Shown piece after piece: positions 53,547-62,487 of a stretch of DNA of 64,000 nt. Made by a program: the position numbers and the translations under genes. Origin of the DNA: Paraburkholderia sp. D15 (GTDB lineage: Bacteria > Pseudomonadota > Gammaproteobacteria > Burkholderiales > Burkholderiaceae). Positions within the stretch are counted from its first letter, which is position 1; every line of letters begins with the position of its first letter. A model generated the notes under the pieces. That model had not been told where the DNA came from. It did not search any database and was given only the letters and a program-made list of their open reading frames with translations. Where the stretch lies: positions 1,922,001-1,986,000 of the forward strand of contig NZ_CP110395.1 in NCBI RefSeq assembly GCF_029910215.1, in the 5' to 3' direction.

Positions 53547-53590
53547 GATCGACGCGGGATCGACGCAACATCGACGCAGCGTCAATGCGG
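53547..53590. repeat. 11-bp tandem repeat over the permease stop codon
   Basis: Four contiguous units (GATCGACGCGG, GATCGACGCAA, CATCGACGCAG, CGTCAATGCGG). The last contains the permease stop codon (53582-53584, minus strand), so the array begins at that stop. Confidence 0.85.
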
Positions 53591-54958
53591 TTTCACCACG
53601 GTGTAGAAGTAATAGCCGAGCGGTACGGCGAGCACATACAGGCCCCACGGCACGTCGCGGAAACGTCCCGCGAGCAGCTTCACCAGCACGTAGCACAGCA
53701 GGCCGCCGGCGATGCCGGTGCCGAAGCTGTTCGACATCAGCGTGAGCAGCACCATCGAGAGCACCGGCAGCGAGTCGGTGAAGTCGTCGAAATGCGCGTG
53801 ACGGATCGTGCTGAACATCGACAGGCCGATCAGGATCAGCGCGGGCGCGGTCGCTTCTTTCGGAATCGCCAGCGCGAGCGGCACGAACAGCAGCATCAGT
53901 GCGAACATGGCCGCCGCCGCGAGCGACGAGAGACCGCTGCGGCCGCCGGCTTCGACGCCCGCCGCCGATTCGACCAGCGCGGTCAGCGCCGGAATGCCGA
54001 ACACCGGCCCGAGCGTCGCCGCGATCGAGTCGACCAGGAACGGCCGGTTGATGTTGGGCAGGTTGCCGTGCTCGTCGAGCAGGTCGGCCTTCGCGCCGAC
54101 CGCGAGCGTGGTGCCGAGCGTCGAGAAAAATTCCGCCGCGAAAAATACGAACAGATACGGAATCGATGCGACGCTCAGCGCGCTCGCGAGGTCGAGCTTG
54201 AATGCGATCGGCGCGATGCTGTGCGGCCACGACAGTAACGAAGCGGGCAGATGCGTGACGCCGAGCGGCACGCCGGCGCCCGCCGCGATCAGGATCGCCC
54301 ACAGGATCGCGCCGGGCACGCGGCGGCCTTGCAGCAACACCGCCGCGCCGAGCCCGATCAGCGCGACCAGCGTGCCGGGACGCGAGAAATCGCCGAGCGC
54401 GAGCGCGTTGGTCTTCGCATTCGCGACCACCATGCCCGCATTGCGCAGCCCGAGCACCGCGATGAACAGACCGATCGACGCGCCGAGGCCGAGCTTGATC
54501 TGCGCCGGAATCAACCGCATCACCAGACTGCGCGCGCCGATCAGGGTCAGGATCAGGAACAGCACGCCGGACACGGTGGCGATACCGAGCCCGGTCTGCC
54601 AGCCGACATGCTCGCTCGCGAGCGTGATGCCGACGATCACCGACCCGCCGATGCCAGGGCCGACGAGGAACGGCAGATTCGCGTAGAACGCCATCAACAG
54701 CGTGCTCAGCACGAACACCAGAATCGTCGCGGTGGTGGCCGCGCCGCGGTCCATGCCGCCGGCCGCGAGCAGCGACGGGATCACCACCAGCAGATAAGCC
54801 GCCGCCAGAAACGACGTGATGCCGGCGATGGTTTCGATCCGCACGCTGGACTTGCGCTCGGCGAGCGCGAAGCGCCGTTCGAGCCAGCCGCGCGGCGCGG
54901 GTGCCGCGAGCGGAGGCGTCGCGGGCTTTGAGGTGGGGTTGTCGATCACTTGATTCAT
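53582..54958 (-). CDS. NCS2-family purine base permease (AzgA/PbuG-like)
   Basis: 458 residues with 12-14 membrane segments. The AzgA-type signature is RIETIAGITSFLAAAYLLVVIPSLL, with NLPFLVGPGIGGSV, FFAAEFFSTLGTTLAVG and PVFGIPALTALVESAAGVEAGGRSGLSSL. It imports adenine, guanine or hypoxanthine with protons. ATG 54958 (after GGCAGG) is preferred; ATG 54973 is possible. It is divergent from the LysR gene at 55022, with only 63 bp between starts, and upstream of the deaminase. Confidence 0.92.
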   Translation of the reverse strand: MNQVIDNPTSKPATPPLAAPAPRGWLERRFALAERKSSVRIETIAGITSFLAAAYLLVVIPSLLAAGGMDRGAATTATILVFVLSTLLMAFYANLPFLVGPGIGGSVIVGITLASEHVGWQTGLGIATVSGVLFLILTLIGARSLVMRLIPAQIKLGLGASIGLFIAVLGLRNAGMVVANAKTNALALGDFSRPGTLVALIGLGAAVLLQGRRVPGAILWAILIAAGAGVPLGVTHLPASLLSWPHSIAPIAFKLDLASALSVASIPYLFVFFAAEFFSTLGTTLAVGAKADLLDEHGNLPNINRPFLVDSIAATLGPVFGIPALTALVESAAGVEAGGRSGLSSLAAAAMFALMLLFVPLALAIPKEATAPALILIGLSMFSTIRHAHFDDFTDSLPVLSMVLLTLMSNSFGTGIAGGLLCYVLVKLLAGRFRDVPWGLYVLAVPLGYYFYTVVKPH

Positions 54959-55021
54959 CCTGTTACCTGCCATTTATACTGCTGCGCATTGCGTCGACGC
55001 ATTGCTTCCGCCTTGCTTCTC

Positions 55022-55948
55022 ATGACTGACCGTTCGTCCCTGCTGCCCGCGCTCACGTTGCGGCAAATCCAGTACTTCGTCACGCTCGCGCACGCGCGCA
55101 GCTTCACGCAGGCCGCGCAGTCGCTCGCGCTGACGCAGCCCGCGCTGACCGCGGCGATCCGGCAGATCGAATTCCTGCTCGGCGGCCCGCTGTTCGCGCG
55201 TTCCGCGCACCGCCTGACGCTCACGCATGCGGGCGCCAGCGTGCTGCCGCTCGCCGAACGCCTGCTCAACCAGGCGCGCGGCACCTTCGACGACATGGCC
55301 AGCACCTTCGCCGAACGCGTGCAGACGGTGCGCATTGGCCTGATTCCGTCGGCGGCGGCGCGGCTGTTGCCCGCGCTCGCTTCGTTGCGCGTGCAACAGC
55401 CGTCGTTGCGCTTCACGCTGAACGACATGCCGAACACCGCGTTGCTCGCCGCCGTGCGCGAGGGCGCGGTCGACTTCGGCATCGGCGTGCACGAACCGGA
55501 TGCGCCCGCCACCGAGCGCGACGGCGACGCCGCGTTGCGCTACCAGGATCTGTTCGAGGATCAGATCGTCGTGGTGGTGCGGCGCGACGATCCGCTCGCT
55601 CAGAAAAAGAGCCTCGCGTGGGCGAAACTGGTGGGGCGCGATCTCGCCGCGTTCGTGCGCGGCAGCGTCAGCGAGGCGCTGCAACGCACGGGCGGCGCCG
55701 AGGGCCTGCAACTGAACGTCGCGTATCGCGTCGAGTACACCGAACCGCTGTACGAACTGGTGCGCAACCGTCTCGCGATCGCCGTGCTGCCGAGCCTCTA
55801 CACCATGCATCTGCACGACGCCGAACTGATCGCGCTGCGCCTCGACAAACCGCGCGTGGCCCGCTCGATCGCCCTGGTCTCGCTCGACGGCGAAGATCGC
55901 GGTCCGCATGTGCGGGCGTGCCGCGAGTGGCTCGTCGCGCGGATCTGA
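55022..55948 (+). CDS. LysR-family regulator of the purine cluster
   Basis: 308 residues. The HTH reads RQIQYFVTLAHARSFTQAAQSLALTQ, PALTAAIRQIEFLLGGPLFAR and TLTHAGASVLPLAERLL. The effector domain has VRIGLIPSAAARLLPALASLRVQ and RRDDPLAQKKSLAW. It is divergent from the purine permease gene with a shared 63-bp control region, so it most likely regulates permease and deaminase in response to a purine. That is inferred from position. Confidence 0.9.
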   Translation: MTDRSSLLPALTLRQIQYFVTLAHARSFTQAAQSLALTQPALTAAIRQIEFLLGGPLFARSAHRLTLTHAGASVLPLAERLLNQARGTFDDMASTFAERVQTVRIGLIPSAAARLLPALASLRVQQPSLRFTLNDMPNTALLAAVREGAVDFGIGVHEPDAPATERDGDAALRYQDLFEDQIVVVVRRDDPLAQKKSLAWAKLVGRDLAAFVRGSVSEALQRTGGAEGLQLNVAYRVEYTEPLYELVRNRLAIAVLPSLYTMHLHDAELIALRLDKPRVARSIALVSLDGEDRGPHVRACREWLVARI

Positions 55949-56041
55949 GCGGGAGCGCGCGATGACGCGGCGCCTGACTGTAATCGCGAGGGCGTGGGCG
56001 CGTTGCATGCGGGCGAGCGCGGGTGTAGCTGCGCGTCTCAC

Positions 56042-57325
56042 TCAGGGCAGCGTCGCGACGCGCGCCTGCAACGCGGCGTAGAAGCCGTCCGCGTCGACCT
56101 CGGTGATCCACGTCGCGTTCGGCTTGCGGCCGCTGTGCCCGCTCCAGTCCACCACCGTTTCGCCGAGCGTCCATTCGCCGGTCGTTTCGATCACCACGTT
56201 CACCTCGCGTCCCTTGAACAGCGAGGGCGCGATCAGGTAGCCGGTCGCGCAGGGGTCGTACATCGGCGCGGCTTCGATGCCGCGGCGTCCCTTCTGGTAC
56301 GCGACCTCGGCGGCCATGATGTCGGCGACCATCGTGCTGCAACGCTTGCCCGGCACGCGGAACGGCGCGATGCGGGCGGGCGTGATCGGCGCCTTCACGG
56401 CGACGTCGCGCGGCAGCACGACGATCGGCACGCCGCTCTCGAACACCACCTGCGCGGCCTGCGGATCGACATAGATGTTGAACTCGGCGGCCGGCGTGAT
56501 GTTGCCGCGTTCGAAGAACGCGCCGCCCATCAGCACGATGTCGCGGATGCCGTTGCGGATCTCCGGCGCTTCGATCAGCGCGCTGGCCAGATTGGTCAGC
56601 GGCCCGAGCGCGCACAGCGTCACGCTGTGCGGCGGCGCGGCGCGCAGGGTATCGATCAGGAACGCCACCGCGTGCTGCGGCGCGAGCGGCGCCAGCGGCT
56701 CATGCAGCGGCACGCCTTCGAGACCGGTCTTGCCGTGCACGTTGGCGGCGGTGATCAGCTCGCGCGTGAGCGGACGCGGACAGCCGGCATAGACCGGCAG
56801 CGAGTGCGTGCGTCCGGCCCAGTCGCGCACGATGCGCGCGTTGCGCTCCGTCAGGTCGAGCGGCACGTTGCCGGCCACCGTGGTGATCGCGCGCACGTCG
56901 AGGCGGTCGGCGGCGCCGAGCGCGAACAGGATCGCGATCGCGTCGTCCTGGCCCGGATCGCAATCGATGATCACGGTGCGGCGAGTGGTGTCGGCCGTGG
57001 CGGTCGTCGAGCTGGAGGCTTCGGCTGGGTTCTGGGGCGTGGCGGCGCTCGTGACGACCGCAGGCGATGCGGAGGTCGCCGCGTTAGACAGCATCGGCCA
57101 CGCCGATGCGCCCGCGGCCAACCCGACTGCCGTGCGCAGGAACGCGCGGCGTTCGCTTCGCGGCCGGCGGTGTCGTGTCGCCGTTCCGGCGGCCGTGGCG
57201 GCCGTGGCTTCGTAATTGACTGCTGCGGCTGCGGCTGCTGCGGCTGCGGCTGCTGCTGCTGCTGCGGTCGCTGCGGCTCCATCTTCGGCTTCCGCGCATC
57301 GAGCGGTCGTCGTGCTCATCGTCAT
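56042..57325 (-). CDS. Nucleoside hydrolase with twin-arginine signal
   Basis: 427 residues. The Ca2+-binding nucleoside hydrolase motif IIDCDPGQDDAIAILFAL is near residues 117-134, followed by GNVPLDLTERNARI, LMGGAFFERGNITPAAEFNIYVDPQAA and PMYDPCATGYLIAPS. These enzymes split nucleosides into base and ribose. Uniquely, an N-terminal extension has a run of 15 alanines (21-35) before a Tat signal SERRAFLRTAVGL (Arg59-Arg60), so the enzyme is probably exported folded to the periplasm. ATG 57325 is 20 bp after the porin stop: same operon. Confidence 0.88.
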   Translation of the reverse strand: MTMSTTTARCAEAEDGAAATAAAAAAAAAAAAAAAVNYEATAATAAGTATRHRRPRSERRAFLRTAVGLAAGASAWPMLSNAATSASPAVVTSAATPQNPAEASSSTTATADTTRRTVIIDCDPGQDDAIAILFALGAADRLDVRAITTVAGNVPLDLTERNARIVRDWAGRTHSLPVYAGCPRPLTRELITAANVHGKTGLEGVPLHEPLAPLAPQHAVAFLIDTLRAAPPHSVTLCALGPLTNLASALIEAPEIRNGIRDIVLMGGAFFERGNITPAAEFNIYVDPQAAQVVFESGVPIVVLPRDVAVKAPITPARIAPFRVPGKRCSTMVADIMAAEVAYQKGRRGIEAAPMYDPCATGYLIAPSLFKGREVNVVIETTGEWTLGETVVDWSGHSGRKPNATWITEVDADGFYAALQARVATLP

Positions 57326-57345
57326 GGTCAACCCTGTAGTGGTCG

Positions 57346-58455
57346 TCAGAACACGTGACGCATGCCGACCGTCGCGATCATCTGCCGGATGCCGGTGGAC
57401 TGCGCATACGCGAAGATCTGCGCGTGCTGCGCGTCGCCGGCGGCCTGCTGCGCGATCACCGTCAGCGCGATATCGGTGCGCTTCGACAGGAAGTAGTCGG
57501 CCTGCAGATTAACCTGATGCCATTTCGGGCTCGTGTTGATCACGTCGTATTTGCCGTCGGTGAACGCGTAGGCGGCGCCGAGAATGAACGCGGGCGTCAC
57601 GTGGTAGTTCACGTTCAGGTTGTAGTTCTGCAAGCGCAGATGCGAACCGTCGAGATAATCGTAGCGGACATCGGTGAAGAGCGCGGCGAATTGCGCGGCG
57701 CCCACCGTGTAGAAACCGCCCGTGCCGAAGATGCGCTGCCTGCTCGCGTATGCGGCCGGATGCAGCGCGCTCTTCGCGAAGATCAGCAGCGACGACGCGT
57801 AGTCGTTCGAGATCGCGCCGTCCTGGTTGGTCGCGCTGTACGGGTTGTTGTACTGCGCGTACACCACGCTCCATTTCAGCGGACCGTTCTCATAGCCGGC
57901 GCCGAAGCTGTACGCGTTGTTGTTGGCGAAACCGGTGGCGTTGCTGAAGCCGTATTCGGCGGTGGCATGCAGGCCGCGATAGTCCGGGCTCACGTATTTC
58001 ACCGCGTTCTGCACGCGAATGTCGTTATAGCCGTTGTCGTTGTCGCCGATATTCACGCCGTTGCTCGCGATGATCACCGGGCCCACGTAGTCGTGCACCG
58101 TGTCGTACTGGCGGCCGAAGGTCAGCGTGCCGTAGCGTTTGTTCGCGAGCCCGACGAAAGCCTGGCGGCCGAATTCGCGGCCGTTCTGCGCGGCGTTGCC
58201 GGTCATCACGTTGAAGCCGTTTTCCAGCTGGAAGATCGCGGTGGTGCCGCCGCCCAGATCCTCGATGCCCTTCAATCCCCAACGCGGATTCTGGTCGGTG
58301 CCCGACAGCGCCTGCCACGCATTCTTGCCGCCCTGATTGGTCGCGTAGCCGACGCCCGCCGAAATCAGGCCGTACAGCGTGACGCTGCTTTGCGCGTGCG
58401 CGGCGCTGGAAAGCGCGCCGGCGATCGCGAGAGGGGCGAACTTGAGTAGTTTCAT
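57346..58455 (-). CDS. Outer-membrane porin (Burkholderia OmpC-like)
   Basis: 369 residues with a Sec signal (MKLLKFAPLAIAGALSSAAHAQ). The general-porin pattern begins SSVTLYGLISAGVGY and runs through SRWGLKG-like (here PRWGLKGIEDLGGGTTAIFQLE), FGRQAFVGL, YGTLTFGRQY, to the end TVGMRHVF with C-terminal Phe. It forms a trimeric diffusion pore. The operon with the nucleoside hydrolase suggests it admits nucleosides. An AT-rich promoter lies upstream. Confidence 0.93.
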   Translation of the reverse strand: MKLLKFAPLAIAGALSSAAHAQSSVTLYGLISAGVGYATNQGGKNAWQALSGTDQNPRWGLKGIEDLGGGTTAIFQLENGFNVMTGNAAQNGREFGRQAFVGLANKRYGTLTFGRQYDTVHDYVGPVIIASNGVNIGDNDNGYNDIRVQNAVKYVSPDYRGLHATAEYGFSNATGFANNNAYSFGAGYENGPLKWSVVYAQYNNPYSATNQDGAISNDYASSLLIFAKSALHPAAYASRQRIFGTGGFYTVGAAQFAALFTDVRYDYLDGSHLRLQNYNLNVNYHVTPAFILGAAYAFTDGKYDVINTSPKWHQVNLQADYFLSKRTDIALTVIAQQAAGDAQHAQIFAYAQSTGIRQMIATVGMRHVF

Positions 58456-58540
58456 CGTGGTCCAGTAGCGGGAAGTGAAGGCGCCGGACGCGGCGCGGAT
58501 TCGAACTGGGCTCGACTATACGAAGCTCGCTGCTATAAAA

Positions 58541-58569
58541 ATAATGTTGTTTTCTTATGGTTCCATCAA
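58541..58569 (-). promoter_or_regulatory. Candidate sigma-70 promoter for porin operon
   Basis: On the minus strand, TTGATG (58569-58564), a 17-bp spacer and CATTAT (58546-58541) sit in the most AT-rich stretch of the window, 86 bp before the porin start. Confidence 0.55.
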
Positions 58570-58683
58570 TTTAATTTATTTTAAAACCGGCCGGCCGACG
58601 CCTCCCGGTGCCGGAAACTCCGCATTCGACGCGGCGAAACGCGTCGAGTGCGCGTCCAGAACGGCCGGCGCACGGCCACACCG

Positions 58684-59958
58684 TCAGGTTCGTGACACGT
58701 TCTGCAGCTTATCCGCGATCTTCTGTCCGAACAGCGGAAACCGCTGGAGCAGACCCGGCCCGTTTCCACCGAGCAGGCCACAGACGATATTCAGGCCGGC
58801 ACGCAACGAAGGCGACATGTTGCTTTTAGGGCCGAACAGATTCGCCAGCACGCCACCGAACGGGATCGGAGAAAGCAGCACCCGGCCAAGCGCTTCCTCG
58901 AGTTCCTGCTGCCATTCGGGTTTAGGCGGCATGACCGAGGCGATGTAGGCCTGTTTGATGGGACCGCGTTCGATGGCGGCGTGATAGAGCGTGTGCGCGT
59001 TTTTCACGTCTGCGCAACGGGCCCGGTATCGATCGAGCAGGGTCTCGCCGTAGTGGGCTGCCGGCAGCGTGTTTTCATCGACGCCGAGGTAGCCGGCCGG
59101 TACGTCGGGGACGGGAAACGAGCGCCGGAAAGGATCGCTGGCAATACTGCCCTGCGCCCATTTCGTTTTGTCCTGCACGTCCGCTTCCCATTGCTTCAGT
59201 ACCGCGAATTTTTCCGGGTCCTGTTGCTGCATGGCCTTGAATGCCTGGGCGGTCTCGGGCGACGCGAAGGCCCGCTGCGCGAAAAACTCCAGCCGTGTGA
59301 AAGCGATTTCCCGATCGTACGGGTCGCCGGATTCGATGGTCTTCGCCGCGTTGAAAGCGGCATCGACGGCTGCGCGCGCTTCGTCCTCGCTGCGCTGGAC
59401 ATCGTCGAGTTTCTGGCGCGCGCGCTGGCCGATTTCCGTTTCCATTTCCTGCCTGACGTGCGCCGCCGCCCTGAGTTCAGCCGCGCGCACGTGGGGATTG
59501 GCCGTGTGATTGAACTTCGCGCGATAGCGTTCGAGCCGCGCGCCGAGGCGCTTGCCTTCGTCGCCTAGACACTGTGCGCCATAGGGCAGATTGAAGCGGC
59601 TCTGGGTCCGCCTGGCGGGGTCGTGTTGTTCCGCCCGGCAGGCGGCGTCGAGGGTCTTCGCGAAGGCGCGATAGACGTGCTCGACGTCGTCGCGTTCCGC
59701 GGTGGTGGTCGCGCATTCGTATTTCGCGATCAGCGCCGCCTGCGCGCCGTGGTAGTAGTCCTGCTCTTTGGCGGACAGCGTGGCGATCTTCGCCCCGGCG
59801 TCCTGCTGCTGCGCCTCGAAATCGGCGGCGCCCGGCGGCGCACCGCGCATCGATTCCTTCGCCAACGCACGCAGCAGGCGCAGGTTGCCGGTCGAACCGG
59901 ATGTATCTCGCGACGTGGCGACGGTGCCGTAACGATGGCCGGATGCCTGAACTGACAT
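58684..59958 (-). CDS. Unrecognised 424-residue protein
   Basis: I do not recognise this protein. The first 30 residues are rich in Ser, Thr and Gly with no hydrophobic signal. Residues about 45-235 are Ala/Glu/Arg-rich and probably helical or coiled-coil (AELRAAAHVRQEMETEIGQRARQKLDD). A Pro-containing middle part follows. The C-terminal 75 residues are Gly/Leu/Pro-rich (SPIPFGGVLANLF, CGLLGGNGPGLLQ). GAGAGG lies 7 nt before ATG 59958. A Ser-rich unstructured start without a Sec signal fits some type III effectors, but no secretion genes or hrp box are seen. Confidence 0.6.
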   Translation of the reverse strand: MSVQASGHRYGTVATSRDTSGSTGNLRLLRALAKESMRGAPPGAADFEAQQQDAGAKIATLSAKEQDYYHGAQAALIAKYECATTTAERDDVEHVYRAFAKTLDAACRAEQHDPARRTQSRFNLPYGAQCLGDEGKRLGARLERYRAKFNHTANPHVRAAELRAAAHVRQEMETEIGQRARQKLDDVQRSEDEARAAVDAAFNAAKTIESGDPYDREIAFTRLEFFAQRAFASPETAQAFKAMQQQDPEKFAVLKQWEADVQDKTKWAQGSIASDPFRRSFPVPDVPAGYLGVDENTLPAAHYGETLLDRYRARCADVKNAHTLYHAAIERGPIKQAYIASVMPPKPEWQQELEEALGRVLLSPIPFGGVLANLFGPKSNMSPSLRAGLNIVCGLLGGNGPGLLQRFPLFGQKIADKLQNVSRT

Positions 59959-60094
59959 GTTGAAACCTCTCGGATGGTTGTCGGGACGTGGCGGTGCACA
60001 TCGATAGGAACCGGTGCCTCGCGGATCAGTTCGAGCCCGCTTTGAAAAGCAGACATTTCCCGGTCGTCGTTGCGCCCGAGCTGCACGCTGCGCT

Positions 60095-60120
60095 TCAAAA
60101 GTTTTTTTTGCTGCCGTTAT
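60095..60120 (+). promoter_or_regulatory. Weak sigma-28-like promoter for chemoreceptor 2
   Basis: GCCGTTAT (60113-60120) resembles the FliA -10 box. The -35 side (TTCA at about 60094, 15 bp away) matches TAAA poorly. Confidence 0.3.
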
Positions 60121-60226
60121 CCCTCGTTATACTTTCCATATACGGTTGTTAAGTCCATAGGTGAAACAAAATGGGCGAACACGACCGTATCGACAAGACC
60201 AAAACGGGCGAACGACCGGCGAGACC

Positions 60227-61795
60227 ATGACCAGAAACCTGACCATCAATCTGCGTATCGCGATCACCATCGCGTTTCTCGGTGTCCTGCTGATCGCGAC
60301 CGGCGCGCTCGGCATGCTCGGCATGGACGAAAGCAACGCCGCGCAGCGCGACGCGTACACGGTGCATTTCGCGTCGGTGGTGGCGCTCGGCAAGTCGGGC
60401 ACGGCGATGTCGCGGGCGCGATTCGGGCTCGACTGGGCGATGAGCAATCCGCACTCGCCGCAGTTGAACGCGCAACTCGAACGTGCGCGTCTGCTGCTGT
60501 CCGACTCGGACAAGTGGTGGAACGCGTTCCGCGATCTGCCCAAAACGCCCGACCTGCAACGCCTGACCGACGACCTCGACGCGCGCCGCACCGCCGTGCG
60601 GCGCGACGGCATCGACCAGTTGATTGCCGCGATTCGCAGCGGCGACGCGAGCTGGATGGACGAGCGCCGTGCCGCCCATCTGATCGGTCTATACACCGCG
60701 ATGAACACGAGCCAGGGCGCGCTGGAAGACTATCTGAACCGCCAGGCGAGCGACGCGAGCGAGCGCTCGGCGGCGCTGTTTCACACGCTGCTGTACGCGT
60801 GCATCGGCAGCGTGGCGGTGGGGCTGACGGTCGCATTCTTCAGCTGGCGCACGTTGCGCCGCGCGATCATGGCGCCGCTGCGCGATGCGCTGCATCAGTT
60901 CGACGCCATCGCCGCCGGCGAGTTGACCACGCGCGTGACGATCCGCTCGAACGACGAAATGGCGACGCTGCTGCGCGGCATCGCCGCGATGCAGGACAGG
61001 CTCGGCGCGACCGTCACCACGGTGCGGGCCGGTTCGCATTCGATCGCCTCGTCGACCCAGCAGATCGCCGCGGGCAATCTCGATCTGTCGCAACGCACCG
61101 AGGAACAGGCGGCGTCGCTCGAACAGACCGCGGCGGCGATGGAGCAGCTCACGTCAACGGTGCAGCTCAATGCGCAGAATGCGCGACACGCGAGCGATCT
61201 CGCGCGCCGGGCGTTCGAGATGACCGCGCGCGGCCGTGCGTCGGTGGGCAGCATGGTCGAGACGATGCGGGTGATTCACGCGGGGTCGTCGAAGATGACC
61301 GGCATCATCACCGCGATCGAGGGGATCGCGTTCCAGACCAATATCCTCGCGCTGAACGCGGCGGTCGAAGCGGCGCGCGCGGGCGAGGAAGGGCGCGGCT
61401 TCGCGGTGGTAGCCGGCGAAGTGCGCAGTCTCGCGCAACGTTCGGCGGCCGCCGCGAAGGAGATCGGCGCGTTGATCGCGGAATCGACCTCGCGGGTCGA
61501 GAGCGGCGCGGGACTGGTCGGCGAGGCGGGCTCGACGATGCAGGAGATCGAGGCGGCGATCGGCCGCGTCGAGAAGATCGTCGGCGAGATCGCGGCGGCA
61601 TCGCAGGAACAGAGCGACGGCATCCAGCAGGTGAGCCTCGCCGTCACGCAGATGGACGAGGTGACCCAGCACAACGCCGCGCTCGTCGAGGAAAGCGCGG
61701 CCACCGCGAATTCGCTCGCGGATCAGGCGCGGCAGCTCAGCGAGTTGACCGCCGCGTTCAAGGTGGCGGGCGACCGGACGCTCAGTAGGGCGTAG
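60227..61795 (+). CDS. Methyl-accepting chemotaxis protein, tether-less
   Basis: 522 residues. TM1 is at about 10-32, the TarH-like periplasmic sensor at about 33-185, TM2 at about 190-210, then HAMP ([17 protein letters not shown]). The signalling hairpin is [20 protein letters not shown] plus [21 protein letters not shown]. It is clearly a paralogue of chemoreceptor 1 but lacks the Ala/Pro linker and pentapeptide, ending in DRTLSRA. A GTG at 60161 would add 22 residues. The stop is 3 bp from that of the convergent AhpD-like gene. Confidence 0.95.
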   Translation: MTRNLTINLRIAITIAFLGVLLIATGALGMLGMDESNAAQRDAYTVHFASVVALGKSGTAMSRARFGLDWAMSNPHSPQLNAQLERARLLLSDSDKWWNAFRDLPKTPDLQRLTDDLDARRTAVRRDGIDQLIAAIRSGDASWMDERRAAHLIGLYTAMNTSQGALEDYLNRQASDASERSAALFHTLLYACIGSVAVGLTVAFFSWRTLRRAIMAPLRDALHQFDAIAAGELTTRVTIRSNDEMATLLRGIAAMQDRLGATVTTVRAGSHSIASSTQQIAAGNLDLSQRTEEQAASLEQTAAAMEQLTSTVQLNAQNARHASDLARRAFEMTARGRASVGSMVETMRVIHAGSSKMTGIITAIEGIAFQTNILALNAAVEAARAGEEGRGFAVVAGEVRSLAQRSAAAAKEIGALIAESTSRVESGAGLVGEAGSTMQEIEAAIGRVEKIVGEIAAASQEQSDGIQQVSLAVTQMDEVTQHNAALVEESAATANSLADQARQLSELTAAFKVAGDRTLSRA

Positions 61796-61798
61796 CGT

Positions 61799-62236
61799 TC
61801 ACGCCGGCAGTTTGCGGAAGCCGATCGCGAAGCGGTTCCACGTGTTGATCGCCGATACCAGCAGCGTCAGGTCGACCAGTTCTTCGTCGCTGAAATGCGG
61901 CCGCACCGTTTCCCACACTGCGTCGGGCACGTGTTCGTGCGACACCAGCGTCAGCGCTTCGGTCCATTCGAGCGCGGCGCGTTCTCGGTCGGTGAAGAAC
62001 GGCGTTTCGCGCCAGACCACCACGGTCGCGAGACGGCGTTCGGTTTCGCCACCCTTGCGGGCGTCGGTGACGTGCATGTCGACGCAATACGCGCAGCCGT
62101 TGATCTGCGACGCGCGCAAGCGCACCAGTTCGGTCAGCGATTTGTCGAGCGCCGATTTGCCGATGCGCTCCTCGACGCCGAGCAGGGCCTTGATCGCGGC
62201 GGGGTTGGCTTTATAGAAGTCCAGACGTTGTTGCAT
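61799..62236 (-). CDS. Carboxymuconolactone decarboxylase / AhpD-like protein
   Basis: 145 residues of the CMD fold. The alkylhydroperoxidase-type motif is LRASQINGCAYCVDMHVTDAR, with the CxxC pair followed by xxxH, the redox/proton relay of AhpD proteins. SAINTWNRFAIGFR closes the domain. Likely a peroxidase-like antioxidant; substrate unknown. The ATG at 62236 is preceded by CAGGAGTGAATC (7-nt spacer). Confidence 0.9.
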   Translation of the reverse strand: MQQRLDFYKANPAAIKALLGVEERIGKSALDKSLTELVRLRASQINGCAYCVDMHVTDARKGGETERRLATVVVWRETPFFTDRERAALEWTEALTLVSHEHVPDAVWETVRPHFSDEELVDLTLLVSAINTWNRFAIGFRKLPA

Positions 62237-62487
62237 GATTCACTCCTGAGTGGGTTGGGGCGCATGCGTCGATGCGATGAGTGAAGAATAGTCGCCCGAC
62301 TGGCTTTGAAAAATGACCGGTTTTGTCTATTTTCAGGTAACCACTTTGGCGCGATCGCCGTGGCGATCGCGTAGGTGGCGGCGCTCGCCCGACGAGCGTC
62401 AGCGCCCTTACGCTTCGTAATGGCATCGTTGCCGGTGTGGTGGCGATTCGGTATGGTGGGCCATCGTTTTCAAGCCGGGTACACCGT

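Noticed and set aside
59959..60120. hrp-type promoter for the 424-residue protein
   Set aside because: No correctly oriented TTCG-N16-TTCG or GGAACC/CCAC pair; the one GGAACC points the other way.
60161..60226. Earlier GTG start for chemoreceptor 2
   Set aside because: It would place 22 polar residues before the first membrane helix, and the region is a direct repeat. ATG 60227 matches receptor 1.
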